From the NCBI GenBank assembly GCA_014529385.2, contig CM043945.1:90933967-90973931 (forward strand): DNA of 39,965 nt, given 5' to 3'. Below, piece by piece: positions 10,041-18,640 of the stretch. A program made the position numbers and the translations under genes. Within the stretch, counting starts at the first letter, position 1. Each line of letters starts with the position of its first letter. This stretch comes from Adiantum capillus-veneris (lineage: Eukaryota; Streptophyta; Polypodiopsida; Polypodiales; Pteridaceae). Below the pieces are notes generated by a model. The model saw nothing but the letters and a program-made list of their open reading frames with translations. It did no database searches and had not been told where the DNA came from.

Positions 10041-10252
10041 TGACGTGTAACGGCAATAAGCGCGGTAATAATAGCGGCAAAGGTCGCGCTAATAGCAGCG
10101 GTATATTGTCGCGTCTATTACCGCGCTTATTGCTGAGAAACCACTACCGCGTTCATAGCCGCGGTTATTGCCGCCCCCGTGAATTTTTCTCTCTTTTTTC
10201 CTTTGTTTTTTCATGGCAATGTTAGCGGTTATAGAAAACTCCTCTTATAGTG
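10041..10252 (-). mobile_element. CACTA (En/Spm)-like terminal region
   Basis: Read on the - strand from 10252 the sequence starts CACTATAAGAGG, a typical CACTA terminal inverted repeat. The adjoining 200 bp are packed with short subterminal repeats in both orientations, variants of GCGGTTATTGCC, TAATAGCGG and TATTACCGC. In CACTA elements such arrays bind the transposon's own DNA-binding protein. The matching left end (CACTATAAGAGG on the + strand) was not found, so only one end is supported. The decayed gene at 4261-9810 may be its interior. Confidence 0.6.
10054..10132. repeat. 17-bp perfect inverted repeat in the CACTA-like subterminal array
   Basis: CAATAAGCGCGGTAATA at 10054-10070 is matched by its exact reverse complement at 10116-10132. 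The 45-bp spacer holds further GCGG/TAATAG motifs, so the region could fold into a strong hairpin. Confidence 0.9.
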
Positions 10253-11068
10253 AGACTGGTGTGTAAGAGCAATTGAACTACTTGTCATTGCTTGCTTTGC
10301 CAAACATCTCACCGAAACGCGAAGGAACAACCAACAGGCATATACATGGGGGGAGGTCCCAGGGGGGTTCTTCCATGTTTCCAGGAGATTCCCAGACTGC
10401 AAGCGCAGTAACTCTCTCTGTGTAGTTTGTATGTAGTGCTTTAACAATATTGCAACCTGTGCTGGAGCCGATGCACAGTGAGCCATTTTGCTTTAAATTG
10501 AGAGCTAATTCGACAGGGAAGCACACAACACAAAGAGGCAAAGGGATACGGCCGCAAACTCGAGACAACAGTCGTAGGATGATAGCGTGCAGGGTAGATC
10601 GTGCAGATTGAAGAGTTCATAGGGTGGTGACGCGGTCTCTTATCTCGAGCGCAAAAGGAAAAAGGAAAAATCCCCCTCTGTCATTGCCTCCATCGTGTGA
10701 GTCACCATCATCATCCCCTCTGTCGTGTCCTCTAGCTCATCATCTTGTGGACTCTGGCGACGTCCGATGCCCTCCTGCACTTCTCCCCACAGTCTCTTGT
10801 GGTGCGCACATGGTGCGGCCACTTGCTGCGTTTAAATGACACTGGCCCACCTTTTTTTGGCTTGGCGTTGAACGTGTGGTCAACGTCATCAACACAATGA
10901 AAGCCCCCCCCCCCCACCTTGCGTTCACGACGGCCAGCTCTTCCAAAGGCCACTCAATCGAGTTCGCATGCTATGGTGTTGCACTTGCGACCCTTCTGAT
11001 GCTTCTCTTACATGCTGCAAAACCTACCCAGAGTGCTTCAATACCAGCAAGGTAAGCATCGTGTTGTT

Positions 11069-11070
<2 letters not shown>
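10253..11070. other. Non-coding stretch, nothing recognised
   Basis: Several short ORFs exist on both strands but none resembles a known protein. The sequence is moderately GC-rich around 10550-10800. A run of about 12 C occurs near 10906. This stretch may contain the left end of the PIF/Harbinger transposon, whose terminal repeats were not located. Confidence 0.5.

Positions 11071-11141
<71 letters not shown>
11071..11141 (+). repeat. Compound microsatellite (TC)21(AC)14
   Basis: A pure TC run from 11071 to 11112 continues into an AC run up to about 11141. Any reading frame through it gives Leu/Ser then His/Thr repeats, so the overlapping ORF at 10968-11363 is an artefact. Confidence 0.95.
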
Positions 11142-11144
<3 letters not shown>

Positions 11145-11186
11145 AAACAAGCGTTTTTTCTATTTAGTGTTCTCACACCACCCCTC

Positions 11187-11187
<1 letters not shown>

Positions 11188-11242
<55 letters not shown>
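11188..11242 (+). repeat. Poly-C run of 55 bases
   Basis: An uninterrupted C55 run (G55 on the other strand). It is flanked by two near-identical blocks (about 11143-11178 and 11251-11288, both with TTTTTTCTATTTAGTGTTC), so the C run has grown inside a local duplication. Shorter C runs occur near 10906, 11292, 16038 and 31600. Confidence 0.9.
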
Positions 11243-11398
11243 ACACACACACAGAAACAAGCATTTTTTCTATTTAGTGTTCTCACACACACCCCCCCCC
11301 CCCCCAACACACACACACATGTACACAGAAGGAGACATGCTGTCGCTTAGTCTCAGCAGATAATCGTGAGAGAATTGCATCATTACAGTAGGCCACGT

Positions 11399-11487
11399 CA
11401 TGCATTGTTACAGAAAGAAGCGTGAATCATGCATTGTTACAGAAAGAAGCATGAATCATGCATCGTTACGAAAAGAAGAGCGAGAAT
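11399..11487 (+). repeat. 29-31 bp tandem repeat, three units
   Basis: Units at 11399-11427, 11428-11456 and 11457-11487 begin CATGCATTGTTAC or CATGCATCGTTAC and continue AGAAAGAAGC or similar. The first two differ by one base; the third is more diverged and two bases longer. Confidence 0.9.
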
Positions 11488-11857
11488 CATGAGGAACTCA
11501 CCACACACACACACATGTACACATGCGTTAAAGATAGAAGGTGCCCAGTTTTCTATACACATACAGTATTATCTTTACGCATAATTTTGATTTGTCGTCA
11601 TACTAGATCATATTCCGCAGGTGAGGGGAGGTTGGTGTGTCTTCTAGGCCCTCTTGGGCAATGCACTTGCAGTCGGCGCCAGTGGGAGATGAATGTGAGG
11701 AGTATGTTCCTCTTTCCCAAGACGCCACGCCTTTTGAGCAGGTATCTTATGTCGATTTGATGGAGGAGGAAAAAAACAATCCAAGGTAGATATGTTCTCG
11801 CAGTCATAGGCCCCAAGTGAGAAGCCAGAGATCACAAATGCAAGGACTCAACCACCA

Positions 11858-12601
11858 ATGCAGACACCACATGAATCAAACATAAGCACAAAAGGGATGA
11901 AGCGTGCTAGGGCAACAGCAGTTATATGGGATGACAAAAGCACGCATACTCTCTTGCGAGTCTATGAGGAGCAATGGTCACACATCAAGAAGGGTAATTT
12001 TTGCCCTAAGGATTGGGAAGATTTGGTCTTTGCTCTAAATCGAGAGATCTCGGGTAACTCTGAGCATGCAAGAAACCGAATTGACATACTTAAAAAGCTC
12101 CACAAGAAAGAGATTTCAAAACAAAATTCTACTGGCAGTATTCCCAACACTTGGGCATTCTTTGACCAGTGCGACACTTTGTGGGGGAAGATGCCAAAGT
12201 GCACAGGCATAGCTGGTGCGCTTGACAGCGAGAGTCACAGGCCTGTATCATCCACAGCACATACACCCATAGATTGCGATGGTGTTGAGAACGATGGTGC
12301 GTCGGGTCAAAATCCTCAGCGTGATACTATGGATTTCGATGAAGTATTTGGCAAGAAAGTCAAGCAACCGAACAAATCTAGCTTGGGCACAGTGGCCAAG
12401 ACAATGGGAGATGGGATGAAACAGATGTGTGAGGCCTATGAGCATGCAGAAGACAAGAAGACAAACACCTTGCGAGAGCTTGAAACTGCCAGAATGATAC
12501 ATGAGGAGAGACTCGCAAAGATCAAAGAGGAGGAAGAGATGAAGCGTCACCGGATATTCTTGGAGATCGCCAAGCTTATCTCTAAGAAGCCAGAGCAGTA
12601 A
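11858..12601 (+). CDS. PIF/Harbinger ORF1: Myb/SANT-like DNA-binding protein
   Basis: A 247-residue ORF from ATG 11858 to a stop at 12601, with no internal stop. Residues 20-100 form a trihelix/Myb-SANT-like domain: AVIWDDKSTHTLLRVYEEQW, then KDWEDLVFALN and, further on, TWAFFDQCDTLWGKMPKC. The C-terminal quarter is a charged helical stretch (MIHEERLAKIKEEEEMKR) likely to form a coiled coil. Proteins of this layout are the second gene of plant PIF/Harbinger transposons; they bind the transposon ends and help the transposase reach the nucleus. The transposase gene follows on the same strand about 250 bp downstream. A longer upstream exon is possible. ORF1 is open while the transposase is broken. 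Confidence 0.85.
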   Translation: MQTPHESNISTKGMKRARATAVIWDDKSTHTLLRVYEEQWSHIKKGNFCPKDWEDLVFALNREISGNSEHARNRIDILKKLHKKEISKQNSTGSIPNTWAFFDQCDTLWGKMPKCTGIAGALDSESHRPVSSTAHTPIDCDGVENDGASGQNPQRDTMDFDEVFGKKVKQPNKSSLGTVAKTMGDGMKQMCEAYEHAEDKKTNTLRELETARMIHEERLAKIKEEEEMKRHRIFLEIAKLISKKPEQ

Positions 12602-12853
12602 GTTTATTTGCACATAACCGCAGTAAAATCTATATTTGTTTTGAGCACTACCACATTTCATTGCAGAGTAATTAATATGTAGACATGCTCTGTTTTTTTA
12701 CAGGTGAGTCTTTGGTGGCCCTTTACATTGTGTCGTCTCGTGTGCATCCTTACTCGTATTCAGGTATGTGGTAACTTACTTTGTAGTTTGGATATTTATT
12801 TTCTTTGCGTTATTTTGTGATTTCAAATCAGTATGTTTGTTTTAAATCATAGG

Positions 12854-14329
12854 ATGGAAGAGTGGGTGCATCTCTTTGGGATGATGACATTGTTGACTGA
12901 CAATACACTAGGCCTTGCTAGTACATCACATGGTCAACGCTTGGAGGAATTGGAAGATAACAACTTCTTCATACTTATGTTTACTTATGAATGATTGTGT
13001 TGTGGGATGGCGGGGGCGCTTGAGTCAGTCGCATGGCATTTTGCACCAAGAGTATGGTGGTGTTTTCCTCGCCAACAAATGTTCTTTCGCAGTGTGCACA
13101 GTGTGCTTTGGTCTACATCTCGCCTAGCAAATCAAGATCCCTATTGTTTTGCATATCGCATGTCTTGCAGATCCTTTCTTATGCTACTTAACATGTTTCA
13201 TCCACTACTTCCCACAAGGGGAGTCAGGTTTGTTAGAGAGCCTATTTCTCCAGAGGTTGCGCTTTCTTGCGTACTCTGGTGTCTTGCGCATACACACTCC
13301 TCACAAAGCATGGCAAATTTGTTTGGCATGGGTGAAAGCACCATTCGTAAATATGTGGTGATCATTTGTTGCATTTTGAGTAGTACTGAGTTCTTCCACA
13401 TGGTTGGCATTAGAGTGCCGCGTGGAGACCATCTTGAGCAGATAATGGTAGGATTTGAGGCTATATCTGGGTTGCCGCACATTGCCGGGGTACTTGATGG
13501 GACTCACATCCGTCTACAAAGAAAGCCTGCATGAGATTTCTTTCCTGCACAATACATCAACAGGCATGGTTTTCCGAGCATCCTCCTACAGGGTATTGTC
13601 AACTCCAACAAACTTTTTTGGAGGGCAGTTTGTAGGGTTGTGCAGGAGGGGTTCATGATTCTTCTCACTTCAAATAATGCAACTTGTATGGTCAGCTCAA
13701 GCGACGAGAAGCACTGGAACACACACTATTGCACATTCAAGGAGAGATAGTACGACCTTATTTGATTGCAGACTCAGCCTACAAAGCGAGAACATTATTC
13801 GTAAAGCCATATCGAATGAAGGCAAGGCGATTTTTACATGAAAAGCGAGATTTTGACAAAAAAATATCAAAGGGGAGAGTGAAAGTGGAAAATGCCTTTG
13901 GTCTCTTGAAGAATAGGTGGTGGATTTTGCGAGATCTCAATCTCGATCTTGCTTTCGCGCCCACTGTGATGGGAGCCTATTGTTTCCTACACAACTTTGT
14001 GCAAATCCGAGGCGAGATAGAGCGTCATGATCAGCGAGATCCTCATCCCAACTCCCAAGAGCCACTTCCTAATGATGGCGATAATCCTGCTCATCGCGAG
14101 ATGGCATTGCGAATAAGGGCATCCTTATTTCGCCATAGCAGCTTGAGGGTTCACAACGCAGCAGGTCCAGGTGTAGCAGGTTGTGGATTTAGTAATTGTT
14201 CTTATTTTTCAAAGTGATCTTGTCTTTTGTTTCAACTAAGGTTTTAAATATGTATCCATAAAGCTTATTATTAATTTCATGAAGTTGTGTTTTGCAGGGC
14301 TTGATGATGATTCGGAGTCTGAGGATTGA
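12854..14329 (+). pseudogene. PIF/Harbinger DDE transposase (DDE_Tnp_4 type), broken
   Basis: The gene starts at ATG 12854, just after a CATAG acceptor. It reads MEEWVHLFGMM, meets an in-frame TGA at 12992, and continues with the helix-turn-helix part (SPEVALSCVLWCLAH, MANLFGMGESTIRKY). The catalytic residues are all recognisable: first Asp in GVLDGTHI (about 13490-13513), second in GVHDSSHF (codon 13657-13659), Glu in RVKVENAFGLLKNRWW (codon 13888-13890). Breaks are the TGA at 12992, a TGA at 13532 where Arg is expected, a frameshift near 13630 and a TAA at 13675. A donor at 14180 and an acceptor ending 14297 join a last exon that encodes the acidic tail LDDDSESED. This copy cannot make a full protein. 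Confidence 0.9.
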
Positions 14330-14544
14330 GTCATATTCTACATGGTTGTAGTTTTTGTCATGTGGCTTGCTTTATGGCTACAATGAGCAGCACCTCTATT
14401 TATGTATTGCTACAGGGTTTTTATTATGGTTATCAAGCATTTTCATTTATGGTTGCCAATGAGCAACAATGTCGGACAGAGATAGAGAGAACAGCTGGTG
14501 CATACAGCTACCGATGAGGCTCGTCTTCAGGCGAGGCTCGTGAG

Positions 14545-14605
<61 letters not shown>

Positions 14606-15166
14606 GGGTACCCTGTGTGTGTGTGTGCGCCATCTGCTTTGACGAGATATCTCCCCTACACGGTTACACCGCGGCTGCAGGATGATGGAGTGAAGGGAAC
14701 GTGCATGCAGTCATGAGGCGAAGGCACGGGGGGTGCTTTTGCGCAACCACATAGGAAGTAGCTGGACACCCTTCACCTTCAAAGATTCGTTTGGGAATCG
14801 AATCAAGGTAAATAATGCATCGCTTTAGAGTGGACCTATATTAGTGCATTTGTGGCCTATATTGAGAAATACACCATGATTGAAGCGTCCTTAAGATGGA
14901 GACAATACTCTTTGAATATGAAACGCCACAAGGAGGCAGAAGATAAGAAGAGCGTTAACACGTCGCGTGTTTGCTCAATCAAAATATGAAAGGTCACTAG
15001 GTGTTACACAAACAAGCGTGTGGGGTAATCAGAGAGGTTGTGACTTTAGGAGAACAATATTTATATGATGATATGCCTTCTAGGTATCCAAAATATGGTT
15101 TTTAAATTAGGATTTGACTTTATTTTATTTTATTTTTTGTTGGGGGGTGGGGGGAGAGGGTGGCTC
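14330..15166. other. Intergenic stretch between the PIF/Harbinger genes and the P450 duplications
   Basis: It contains a (GA)n tract at 14551-14603 and a short (GT)n tract near 14615. No coding sequence was recognised; the 14498-14716 ORF is an Arg/Glu repeat read from the GA tract. The right end of the PIF/Harbinger element must lie here, but its terminal repeat and 3-bp target duplication could not be identified. Confidence 0.5.
14551..14603 (+). repeat. (GA)26 microsatellite
   Basis: A pure GA dinucleotide run about 220 bp after the end of the transposase gene. Confidence 0.95.
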
Positions 15167-15288
15167 TTTTTGGGTTGGGGGTCCTAGGGCTACCTACATG
15201 TTGCATGTTGTGAGACAACCAACAAGACAATTCCTGGTTTCCCGTTTAGCAACACATAAGAAAAGGGGTGTGTCCCAACATATGCATG

Positions 15289-15290
<2 letters not shown>

Positions 15291-15337
<47 letters not shown>
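15291..15337 (+). repeat. (CT)n microsatellite upstream of P450 exon 1, copy A
   Basis: A CT run of 47 bases about 205 bp before the ATG. A (GA)n run lies behind the exon near 15815-15840, so exon 1 is bracketed by complementary repeats. Confidence 0.95.
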
Positions 15338-15339
<2 letters not shown>

Positions 15340-15543
15340 GTTAGTGCTACCTCAAGTATATTGGCAACGTCTGTTCTCATCATGCACAGAAGCACGTTGA
15401 CAAGCAAAATATAATTATAGCTCTATCTCTTGCTAAGCACTACATTATAAGCACACTTCAAAGCTAATCCTCCCATAGCTTCTTTTCAAAAGCTTGCTCA
15501 TAACTCCAATTAGTGCTTGATTAACTGTAGTCTAGTTTGCAGC

Positions 15544-15737
15544 ATGGATGTGACGTCATGGTTGATAGCAAGCTTGTGTGTGTGTGTGGGCTTGTTTTGG
15601 AAGCGGTTGATGGTTGTGACCATTAAGGGCTTGCCCCCCGGCTCCCTGGGCTTGCCCATCATTGGCCAAACCCTCCAATACATGCGCGCTTCCTCCCCTC
15701 ACCAGCTCGAACCCTTCCTTCAACAAGGCCGCAAACG
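15544..15737 (+). pseudogene. Cytochrome P450 first exon, copy A (orphan)
   Basis: The exon starts at ATG 15544 with an N-terminal membrane anchor (SWLIASLCVCVGLFW, residues 5-19), a short basic linker (KRLMVVTIK) and the Pro-rich hinge GLPPGSLGLPIIGQTLQYM typical of microsomal P450s, here closest in style to the CYP85 clan (hormone and terpenoid oxidases of the ER). The exon ends at CGCAAACG followed by GTATTA, a likely donor. The downstream sequence shows no helix I, ExxR or heme-Cys motif, and the next unit begins 390 bp later. It is therefore an isolated exon of 194 bp rather than a working gene. The exact subfamily cannot be judged from 65 residues. Confidence 0.85.
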
Positions 15738-16037
15738 GTATTAATGAGAGAGAGAGAGTCTCAAATGACCAACTTTGCCCACTTCCATTTCATGTCCTTT
15801 ATGTTGTATTGTGAGTGAGAGAGAGAGAGAGAGAGAGAGACTTGCGTCCCTCAAAAGACCCACTTTACCCATCACCATTTCAAGGCTTTCATGTCCTAAA
15901 AATATAAAGAGAGACACTTTCAATTTTGTAGATTGGATCAAAAGCGTCATTATAGATAACAGAAAGAAAGTTCTCATATATTGAATTCATGCCATGGATA
16001 TATTTTTAGAGAGAAAAAGTCTACAGAGAAAGAGAGT

Positions 16038-16056
16038 CCCCCCCCCCCCCCCCCCC
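16038..16056 (+). repeat. Poly-C run (C19)
   Basis: A run of about 19 C in the intron part of unit A. Unit C lacks it at the matching place and instead has a 60-bp tandem duplication. Confidence 0.85.
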
Positions 16057-16122
16057 AAATGTTTTTTTGTCATCAATAGAGATAGAGGGAAAGAAAGATC
16101 TCCCATATTGAATTTACTCCTA

Positions 16123-16221
16123 GTTTAGGACCTACCTACACTGTTGCATGTTATGCAACAAGACAATTCTTGGTTTTGGTTTAGCAACACATAAAAAAAA
16201 GGGGTGTGTCCCAACATATGC

Positions 16222-16265
<44 letters not shown>

Positions 16266-16270
16266 GTTAG
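16123..16270 (+). repeat. P450 duplication unit B, truncated
   Basis: Third, partial copy of the upstream flank. It contains TTTAGCAACACATAAAAAAAA, GGGGTGTGTCCCAACATATG, the (CT)n tract (about 16227-16262) and GTTAGTGCTACCTC, after which similarity to A and C stops. It lacks exon 1. It starts exactly where unit A ends, so A, B and C are arranged head to tail. Confidence 0.82.
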
Positions 16271-16983
16271 TGCTACCTCCCCCGTCCCCCCTCGATCTTT
16301 GCCCTCTGCCCTTGTCGTCCGCTCAAGCATGTCGCCTCTGCAAGCATATATTCTTTGAAATGAGGTTCCATGTCTATAGCCACCACTTGCCCCCTGGATT
16401 GCCAATTGGAGGACAAGTCGTGGCCGTGTTCCCTCCCTATCTCGTGCACCACTTGCATCCCATCACTTCTCCCGCCTACCAAATGGCGACCCCTCCCACC
16501 TACTGGTCGTCTACATGCTCCTTTTGAGAGACCCATAACGACTCTATCTCACTCTCATTAGGTGGAATCTTCAATGATTCCACCTTTATCTTCACTTCTC
16601 CTCCATCTTTTAAAACTACGAGCCAAGCTACAACTACAATCGAGCATGGGCCTCCCACCACAGATCAAGATCAACCGAGCTTACCACAACGATAAAAGAA
16701 AAAGCCTATGTTGCCTTCTCGATTGTCGAGTGTTCCCTTCACCCTCCTTGTGTCACTTCATTGTGCTTCTCGTCCCCACCATTTGCCACGTTTGGTGTCC
16801 AACATGGCCTCTTTGCAAACTATTTAGTGATTTTTTTAGTGGTTAATTTTGTAAAACTTCGACTACATTTGCAAGGTTGTACTATAACAACTTACAAATT
16901 TTTATACATTTTAATATAAATAATGGAAAATTATAGTAAGTTCTGTATTAGGTGTGTCTTGTTTTTCATTGGTGAACTTTTGT
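16271..16983. other. Unassigned stretch between duplication units B and C
   Basis: This 0.7-kb sequence replaces the exon and intron expected in unit B. It is C/T-rich on the + strand. Short ORFs are present, but none resembles a known protein. No terminal repeats or target duplication were seen. Confidence 0.5.
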
Positions 16984-17102
16984 TTTTGGGTTGGGGGTCC
17001 TAGGGCTACCTGCATGTTGCATGTTGTGAGATAGACAACAAGACAGTTCCTGGTTTCCATTTAGCAACACATAAGAAAAGGGGTGTGTCCCAACATATGC
17101 AT

Positions 17103-17103
<1 letters not shown>

Positions 17104-17158
<55 letters not shown>
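17104..17158 (+). repeat. (CT)n microsatellite upstream of P450 exon 1, copy C
   Basis: A CT run of about 55 bases at the homologous position to the tract in unit A. Confidence 0.95.
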
Positions 17159-17161
<3 letters not shown>

Positions 17162-17363
17162 TTAGTGCTACCTCAAGTATATTGGCGTTGGCGAGTCTCA
17201 TCATGTATAGAACATTGTTGATAAGTAGAATATAATTATAGTGCCATCCCCTACTAAGCACTACATTATAAGCACACTTCTAAGCTAGTCCTCCACAACT
17301 TCTTTTCAAAAGCCTGCTCATAACTCCCGTTAGTGCTTGATTAGTTGTATTCTAGTTTGCAAC

Positions 17364-17557
17364 ATGGATGTGACGTCATGGTTGATAGCGGGCTTGTGTG
17401 TGTGTTTGGCCATGTTTTGGAAGCGGTTGATGGTTCTGACCATTAAGGGCTTGCCCCCCGGCTCCCTGGGCTTTCCCATCATCGTCCAAACCCTCCAATA
17501 CATGCGTGCTTCCTCCTCTCACCAGCTTGAACCCTTCCTTCAGCAAGGCCGTAAATG
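17364..17557 (+). pseudogene. Cytochrome P450 first exon, copy C (orphan)
   Basis: It has the same 194-bp length as copy A, from ATG 17364 to GTAAATG followed by GTGAGAG, a stronger donor than in copy A. The anchor reads SWLIAGLCVCLAMFW, followed by KRLMVLTIK and GLPPGSLGFPIIVQTLQYM. The Gly usually found after PII in this hinge is Val here. The leader about 200 bp upstream also matches copy A, so promoter and exon were duplicated together. No later P450 exon follows; about 430 bp downstream the sequence changes to a retroelement on the other strand. The sequence drift is mild and the frame is open, so the duplication is not ancient. Confidence 0.85.
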
Positions 17558-17823
17558 GTGAGAGAGAGAGAGAGGGGGGGGGGGGGGAGTGTTAGTCTCA
17601 AATGACCAACTTTTCCTACCTCCATTTCATGTCCTTTATGTTGTATGCACACACACACACACACACACACAGAGTCCCTCAAAAGACCCACTTTACCCAT
17701 CACTATTTCAAAGCTTTCACGTCCTATAGATATATAGAGAGACAGTTCAAATTTTGTAAATTGGATGAAAAGCGTCATTAAAGATAAATATACATGTATT
17801 GAATTTATGCCATGGATATATTT

Positions 17824-17943
17824 ATAGAGAGAAAAAGTTTAGAGAGAACGAGAGTTCTTCTCTGTTTTTTGTCATCTATAGAGATAGAGAGAAAAAGTTT
17901 AGAGAGAACGAGAGTTCTTCTCTGTTTTTTGTCATCTATAGAG
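17824..17943 (+). repeat. 60-bp perfect tandem duplication
   Basis: 17824-17883 is repeated without change at 17884-17943, with the periodicity running a further 11 bases. The matching intron part of unit A has one copy, so the duplication arose after A and C separated. Confidence 0.93.
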
Positions 17944-17987
17944 ATAGAGAGAAAGAGAGATCTCCCATATGGAATTTACTCCTAGTT

Positions 17988-18640
17988 GTGGGTTATCAGT
18001 AGGGATACATTTTGGTTCCTTGCATGCTTATGCTATGAGGATTCATTTGGTGTCGGATATTTGACATTGGTTCTGACTTGGTCATGTTTTCTAGTATCTT
18101 AGGAGTTTTGAGAGAAGCTTTTCACTCTTATCAAACTGTGAGAAAATGGTACTCTTAACTAGCCTCCCTTGAGTGTTAACTCAATAACTTTGTCATCTCA
18201 ATCTTCAACAGCTTTGTATGTTTGCATCCATGGAACTTCTAGTACAATATCCTCATTCAGATACTCATGGGGAATGCAGATAAACATATGTGGGCACATA
18301 AATCCATGCACAAGGATATTGAGATTGATCAAACTCAATGTTGGAATGAATTTCTTATGGCATCCTTTGACTTTAGTTTTGCAATTGAGTCGAGCACCTA
18401 GTCTACAAATAATTTTACTCTGAATACATCTTTCAATGTGACTGTTATCCTCATGTTCAATCCGTCCAACCATTCACCATCACTCTCCACTTCATTTTTT
18501 GCTAAAGATTGAGTAAAGTATTGAGGGTGAATTTGAAGTGTATTGACTAGAAAAACTTCAGGGATGCGTTGCATTACAACTTTTCTCTTCAAGATTAGAA
18601 TATGCACTTTGTCTTGAGCTTCCTCAATAACTTGTTGTCA
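17988..18640 (-). pseudogene. Gypsy element E2: tail downstream of integrase, decayed
   Basis: On the - strand, short open pieces follow the GPF module: QRIPEVFLVNTLQIHPQYF, then NNEVESDG-like and CHKKFIPTLSLINLNILVH, up to LEVPWMQTYKAVED near 18200. They have coding character but no recognised domain and contain stops. They probably belong to the C-terminal extension or the 3' region of the E2 element. No LTR or polypurine tract was found before the P450 duplication begins at 17987. Confidence 0.45.

Larger units (their letters stand above)
15167..16122 (+). repeat. P450 duplication unit A
   Basis: Unit A starts at TTTTTGGGTTGGGGGTCC and contains a flank, a (CT)n tract (15291-15337), a 5' leader, exon 1 (15544-15737) and intron sequence up to TTACTCCTAGTTT. 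It is repeated as unit C at 16984-17987, about 1,817 bp away, with similarity over the whole length apart from differences in the microsatellites. Unit B, which follows directly, repeats only the flank and the CT tract. Confidence 0.88.
16984..17987 (+). repeat. P450 duplication unit C
   Basis: It matches unit A from the TTTTTGGGTTGGGGGTCC start through the CT tract (17104-17158), leader, exon 1 and intron, up to TTACTCCTAGTT. It ends at the same homologous base at which unit A passes into unit B. Right of this point lies sequence attached to a decayed retroelement. Confidence 0.88.

Noticed and set aside
10968-11363. 131-codon ORF with Leu/Ser, His/Thr and Pro repeats
   Set aside because: Entirely produced by TC, AC and C runs; no protein-like sequence outside the repeats.
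12248-12661. 137-codon ORF on the - strand
   Set aside because: It is opposite the PIF/Harbinger ORF1, which has recognisable domains on the + strand.
14498-14716. ORF with a long Arg-Glu repeat
   Set aside because: It is a read-through of the (GA)n microsatellite; the same holds for Leu-Ser ORFs over CT tracts near 15114, 16204, 31261 and 33001.
15167-17987. Direct repeats A and C as LTRs of one element
   Set aside because: The repeats contain a P450 exon, no TG/CA ends, target duplication, primer site or polypurine tract. A third partial copy lies between them, so tandem duplication fits better.
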